A program made the translations under genes and the position numbers. From Nymphaea colorata (taxonomy: Eukaryota; Streptophyta; Magnoliopsida; Nymphaeales; Nymphaeaceae), in assembly GCF_008831285.2 (NCBI RefSeq), contig NC_045142.1, positions 22,011,354-22,075,353 on the forward strand: a DNA stretch of 64,000 nucleotides. Direction: 5' to 3'. The notes below the pieces were generated by a model that had not been told where the DNA came from, did not search any database, and saw only the letters and a program-made list of their open reading frames with translations. Positions 60,061 to 64,000 of this stretch are shown here, one piece after another. The first letter of the stretch is position 1. Every line of letters begins with the position of its first letter.

Positions 60061-61320
60061 TCAGACGGTGGGTGGACGCATGCGCCACCTCGCGAGCCGG
60101 CTAAATCGGCTCGGCTAGGATTCAGGTTTGGCTCGTGCAGGTGACCACGACTTTGGACTCAGCACCTACGATGACAAACTCACTGGTAATTCCACTTTTT
60201 TAATTAATTTATATTTTTTTCTATTTATTAAAATAAAATGGTACTGAACACTGTTGTCCTCATTCCTTTTTTGGTCAGAAAGCCAGCATCGACTTGGGGT
60301 TAAAGAGAGAAGGTTAGAGAGAGAGACAGAAGAGAGAGAATCTTAAATCACTGATTATATTAATCAATGCCATAATAATTATGATTTTACGGCTTTTAAG
60401 GTATGAATTTGGACACCTAAACAGCCTTTATTGCAATTACTATACAATCATGAGTTAGATCTGATCTGGATCCAAATCCATATTATTTTTCAAAGGACAT
60501 ATGACCATCTCTGATTAAAAAAAAAAAAAACTTTGATCTAATCTTGGCTTAATTAGTCTAATAATGCAATTAGAATCGGCATAAAATCGGCCACATCGAC
60601 CAATTTGATTTGAATGGGAACTGTCGCAAATTGATTCAATGGTGCCATGTGTTATATACTCGTGCCTGAACTAGGCGATTAGCCGCAAGCCCAACCAAAT
60701 GTGCCAAGCTCCTTGAAGTGAATTGTGATCTATAGGTAAGTAGTAAGAGTATTTCATTCTATTTAAAAAAAAGAGCAAAAGCTTCCAACCAATCATATGT
60801 CCCAAAGTTTTATGTTCTTATTTTAAAATTATGGATTGATTATGGCAGATGTTTCATTGTTGGATTTAGAAATAATGACAATAATATAGATTATGTTTCT
60901 CAAATTAAAGAACATGGTGTTTTAAGAACACAATATTATTATTACCATCAAATACTATTTGGACAAATCAAAGCAAGCATATTTAATTGGGTTTGACAAC
61001 CCTAAGTGAGTGATTAAGCCGACTCATTAGGTGTACTTTCTTCAATAAAATAAAGAAAATAATAAAACAAAGTTTCTATTGAAGAACCAAAATGGAGTTA
61101 GATCATGGTAACTTTCATGTGACTTCCGGTACTTGAGGGATGACCAAGCTTGGTCTTGGTCAGTCCTTGGGTCCTGACTTAGGCCATGTGCGGCCTAAGT
61201 ATCGTTCTCTTTTTATATATAAATAATATTTATTCCTTTCTCCAGACAAGCGTCCTTACATGCTGCCACAAACTGTAATTTTTAGTGCCCTCCCTAGGAT
61301 TCCTAACTGCTGACTCAACT

Positions 61321-61323
61321 CAC

Positions 61324-61366
<43 letters not shown>

Positions 61367-61380
61367 TATATATATATATA
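61321..61380. repeat. (ATT)n plus (TA)n microsatellite
   Basis: About 14 ATT units followed by a TA run. Confidence 0.95.
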
Positions 61381-62269
61381 GTTTTTTTTCTTTTTAAAAG
61401 CACTAATAAAAACTAAAATTTCCATTACTTGGTTATTAGCATTTGAAACTTCTACGTATAATGGTCATTTTTATTTTTGTTCGGGTTTTTAGAAGACAAA
61501 AAGTAGATTATAATATATATATATATATATAAGTCTTTATGGTATTGACTTTTTAGTCCAAGCAGCAAGATAAATAAAGGTTCTCTTAAACTTATAGTAA
61601 GTTATTTCATTTCAAATTTAATATACATAGCTTCAGATAAATTAAACAATATAAATTTGATCAGTATCGAGCATTGGATCGGTGAAAACGTCATCATATA
61701 CTCGTTTTTCATAGGACAGTCATTTGAATTTAATAAGATATATCTGATAAGAATCGACGATTGGATCCCTCGACGCGTCATGTGTATATTTTTTATAGCA
61801 TTGTAAATACCAAGGTCTTAAAAAATAGAAGAATTTGGTCATCTATAATAAATTGCTCCTTTAATTATAGTATAATTGGACGGCAAAACAGTTCATACCA
61901 AGTAGATTTGAATTTATGCATGACACTCGAGTTGAGCTTTAAAAATGCAAGATGAGTTTATCCAGCAAGTCAAAAGATTGAAGGATTTATGTTAAAGGTG
62001 ATATCATCCAAGTAAACATTAAAAAAAAGAATCGCAAGAAAAGAAGGGAAAGTTTTTTAGTATTGAAATATTAAAATAGAGAGAAGCACGTAGCGTCCAG
62101 TAAGTGGCCCATGCCAATCACACAGTAGCTACTGTGGTAATTGCTTAGTAAAAGACCCAAAAAAACTTTTTAGTAGTGAAAAGTAGGGATCCTATATAAC
62201 ATGTTATGTTGGAACTCCTTTCAATAGAAATTGGTACAACAAAAAATGACAAAAACCCTTGTTTATCTC

Positions 62270-62515
62270 CAATCCCCTACTGGTGTGGTTGGTCCAATAG
62301 ATAGGGTGAGACTGATGGGAGACTACTTTCTGTCTTGAGTTTATCCCGAGGTGTCAATTTCTTCTGGTGTTGTAAAAGGAAAGCACAGATATGCAAGTTG
62401 AAGCATACGTGACATCAACTCAAGGCACCGAACCCAAGCCTGGTATCATAGAAGGATGTGGGAAGGGTGGGGGCTTTGGCTCTCTTGTTGGGTGGTAAGA
62501 TAAAATACTCCACCT
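62270..62515 (+). mobile_element. Diverged SINE, relative of the 22.5-kb copy
   Basis: The 3' half shares blocks with the copy at 22485-22700, in the same order: a TATGCAAGTTGAAG-like block and a terminal GGGGGCTTTGGCTCTC-like block. The A- and B-boxes in its 5' half are badly decayed. It is called only because of this similarity. Confidence 0.4.
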
Positions 62516-63059
62516 GCTCGTACCACTAAAAGACCTAAATTTTAATTGTTCTCATGACGGAAAAATGGCGACTCAAATGGGTTGGATGTGGACCGAACAG
62601 CTAACAAAATGGCAGTCCGACAGAAATGAAATCCAGTACAACTAATAGTGACAAATCCCTATAGCGGATCCGACCCGTTTGCATCAAGCAATGCTGAAAA
62701 TATGCAATTATTCTTTGTGGACACCAACTTCTCAATAGTTGCTTTTGATCACATTTTCATGGTGGGTCTTTGTTAAGTCCCAAAGAAAAACAGACTCCAG
62801 AAGAAGCAGCTAGCTATAATTTGCTCCATATTGAGAAATCAATGAGAAAAAAGATCACTGATTGTGCAGATGAGGGTTGTGTGGCCTTATCTTAAGGGCG
62901 GCACTCTTTTGTCAGATAATACTTTTAAGATGAATTAGTGAGGATGGAGTGGTTGGTGACCCACTAGGTGATCACTATCAGTCTGCCTTAGCAAAAAAGG
63001 TGGGACCTTTATTGCTACTTGTGAGCATGTGGAAGAGAGAGAAAAAGAGAGAGTAACAC

Positions 63060-63165
63060 ATACATCAACTTATCAATCAACTCTAGAGAGAGAAGAAAAG
63101 GGAAGTTGATAAAGTAAACATATATCAACTTATCAATCAACTCTAGAGAGAGAGAGAGGGAGAGA
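63060..63165. repeat. Tandem repeat, period about 60 bases, with GAGA tract
   Basis: The block ATCAACTTATCAATCAACTC followed by a GAGAGAGA tract occurs at about 63063 and 63123. A shorter related TTGATAA piece lies between them. Confidence 0.75.
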
Positions 63166-63570
63166 GAGGTGAGTTTGAAAATAATACATATCAACTGGTA
63201 CAAGGGTCAGGCCAGGCATTGGACAAGGTAGCTCATGGTTTGAATTAGTCTGGCTTGCACCTAGCACATAATGACTTGGTCAGCGAACTGTGAGTGAGCT
63301 TACTTGGTAGAATGGGATGAGTTAGACGGTCAATAAATTGTGCTTGCACGTTTTTGTTTTAATGTCTATTTAGGAGAAATCATACTGGGCATAAAACTCT
63401 CAAGAACATACTCTTATGCTTCCAAGGTATTGATTTGTTTAAGGGCTTAGGTTTAACATTCAACTCGTATGTCATGCATGCCATTGTTTGCAGCTAAGAG
63501 AAACAACACACTGCAGCATTGAGATTTGAGCCTTGGACCCCTTGAATGGAGATCATAACATGCATATAGT

Positions 63571-63763
63571 AAGGGATGAAGACATAAATTTTTTACGGGG
63601 CGGGCTGACTTAAAGTTTCTAAATTTTGACTATGGCTAAAATATCATTTTTCAAAATTTTTATATAAAACAAATGAAATTTTTAAAAATTTACATGTAAA
63701 TTTTAAAAAAAAAATTGAGGTGAGGCCAGGGCCCATGTCGACCCGACCTTGGCTCCGCCCGTG
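63571..63763. mobile_element. hAT-like MITE with perfect 8-bp target duplication
   Basis: The element is 193 bp long, flanked by identical CATATAGT repeats (63563-63570 and 63764-63771). The right end TGGCTCCGCCCGTG is typical of the group; the left end is diverged (AAGGGATGAAGACA). The interior matches the element at 28314. Confidence 0.75.
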
Positions 63764-64000
63764 CATATAGTCCAATTGGTGAATAAGAATTTGAAAACAT
63801 CAACAACAAATAATAAGATTCCCTTGTTAGCTTCTACTTGACTAAGCATGCCCATATGAGCTGCTAGATTACAAGCAATCTGGCTTGGACCAACAAGTAT
63901 AAGTTGGAAGGGGTGTGTCTGGTAATAAACACATTATGGGTACACGTTTGATTCCCCACGGATTTCATCAACCGAGAGTAACGGTTCACAGATTGAATAA

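Larger units (their letters stand above)
60100..63560. other. Intergenic DNA upstream of VAP27; no gene seen
   Basis: AT-rich DNA with microsatellites, a degraded SINE and a 60-base tandem repeat. The VAP27 promoter should lie at about 60060-60400, where GAGAGA tracts occur. No coding exon was recognised. Confidence 0.55.

Overview
The window is nuclear DNA from a flowering plant. The genes have many short exons with GT-AG introns, the DNA between them is AT-rich, and the gene families are typical of land plants (tubby-like F-box, DYW-type PPR, NHX, VAP27, plastid beta-amylase). Non-coding DNA is full of TA/GA microsatellites, short inverted-repeat transposons and tRNA-derived SINEs. The species cannot be fixed from the sequence; a non-grass angiosperm, perhaps an early-diverging one, is only my impression. 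Exon models were read by hand: every junction listed keeps the reading frame and has GT/AG ends.

Layout. 1-6.9 kb is repeat-rich intergenic DNA (a SINE, several hAT-like MITEs, a CTCGA-rich repeat). 7.0-12.2 kb holds a plus-strand beta-amylase of the BAM9 (non-catalytic) type with a G-box-rich upstream region. 12.4-14.7 kb is AT-rich spacer. 16.66-20.77 kb holds a minus-strand tubby-like F-box protein gene, possibly with an extended 3' UTR reaching 14.7 kb and a long 5' leader to about 21.5 kb. 21.5-31.9 kb is a gene desert of repeats. 31.9-48.1 kb holds a plus-strand NHX-type vacuolar cation/proton exchanger gene with 14 coding exons, a non-coding first exon, a 3.2-kb 5'-UTR intron and a 4.3-kb intron containing an LTR retroelement. 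48.33-50.62 kb holds an intronless minus-strand PLS-DYW PPR gene, tail to tail with NHX. 53.3-60.06 kb holds a minus-strand VAP27-type gene with 8 coding exons and a 5'-UTR intron. 60.1-64 kb is repeat-rich intergenic DNA.

The five genes act in different places: plastid starch metabolism, the PIP2-bound tubby/F-box family, tonoplast ion exchange, organelle RNA editing and ER contact sites. Nothing suggests a functional cluster, and I saw no new multi-gene system. The items most worth a second look are the amylase-like protein that keeps both catalytic glutamates but lacks the active-site loop, the 12-residue repeat array in the VAP protein, the GC-rich LTR element inside the NHX gene, the duplication across the NHX stop codon, a possible overlapping upstream ORF in NHX, and a set of hAT-like MITEs whose 8-bp target duplications can be read directly.
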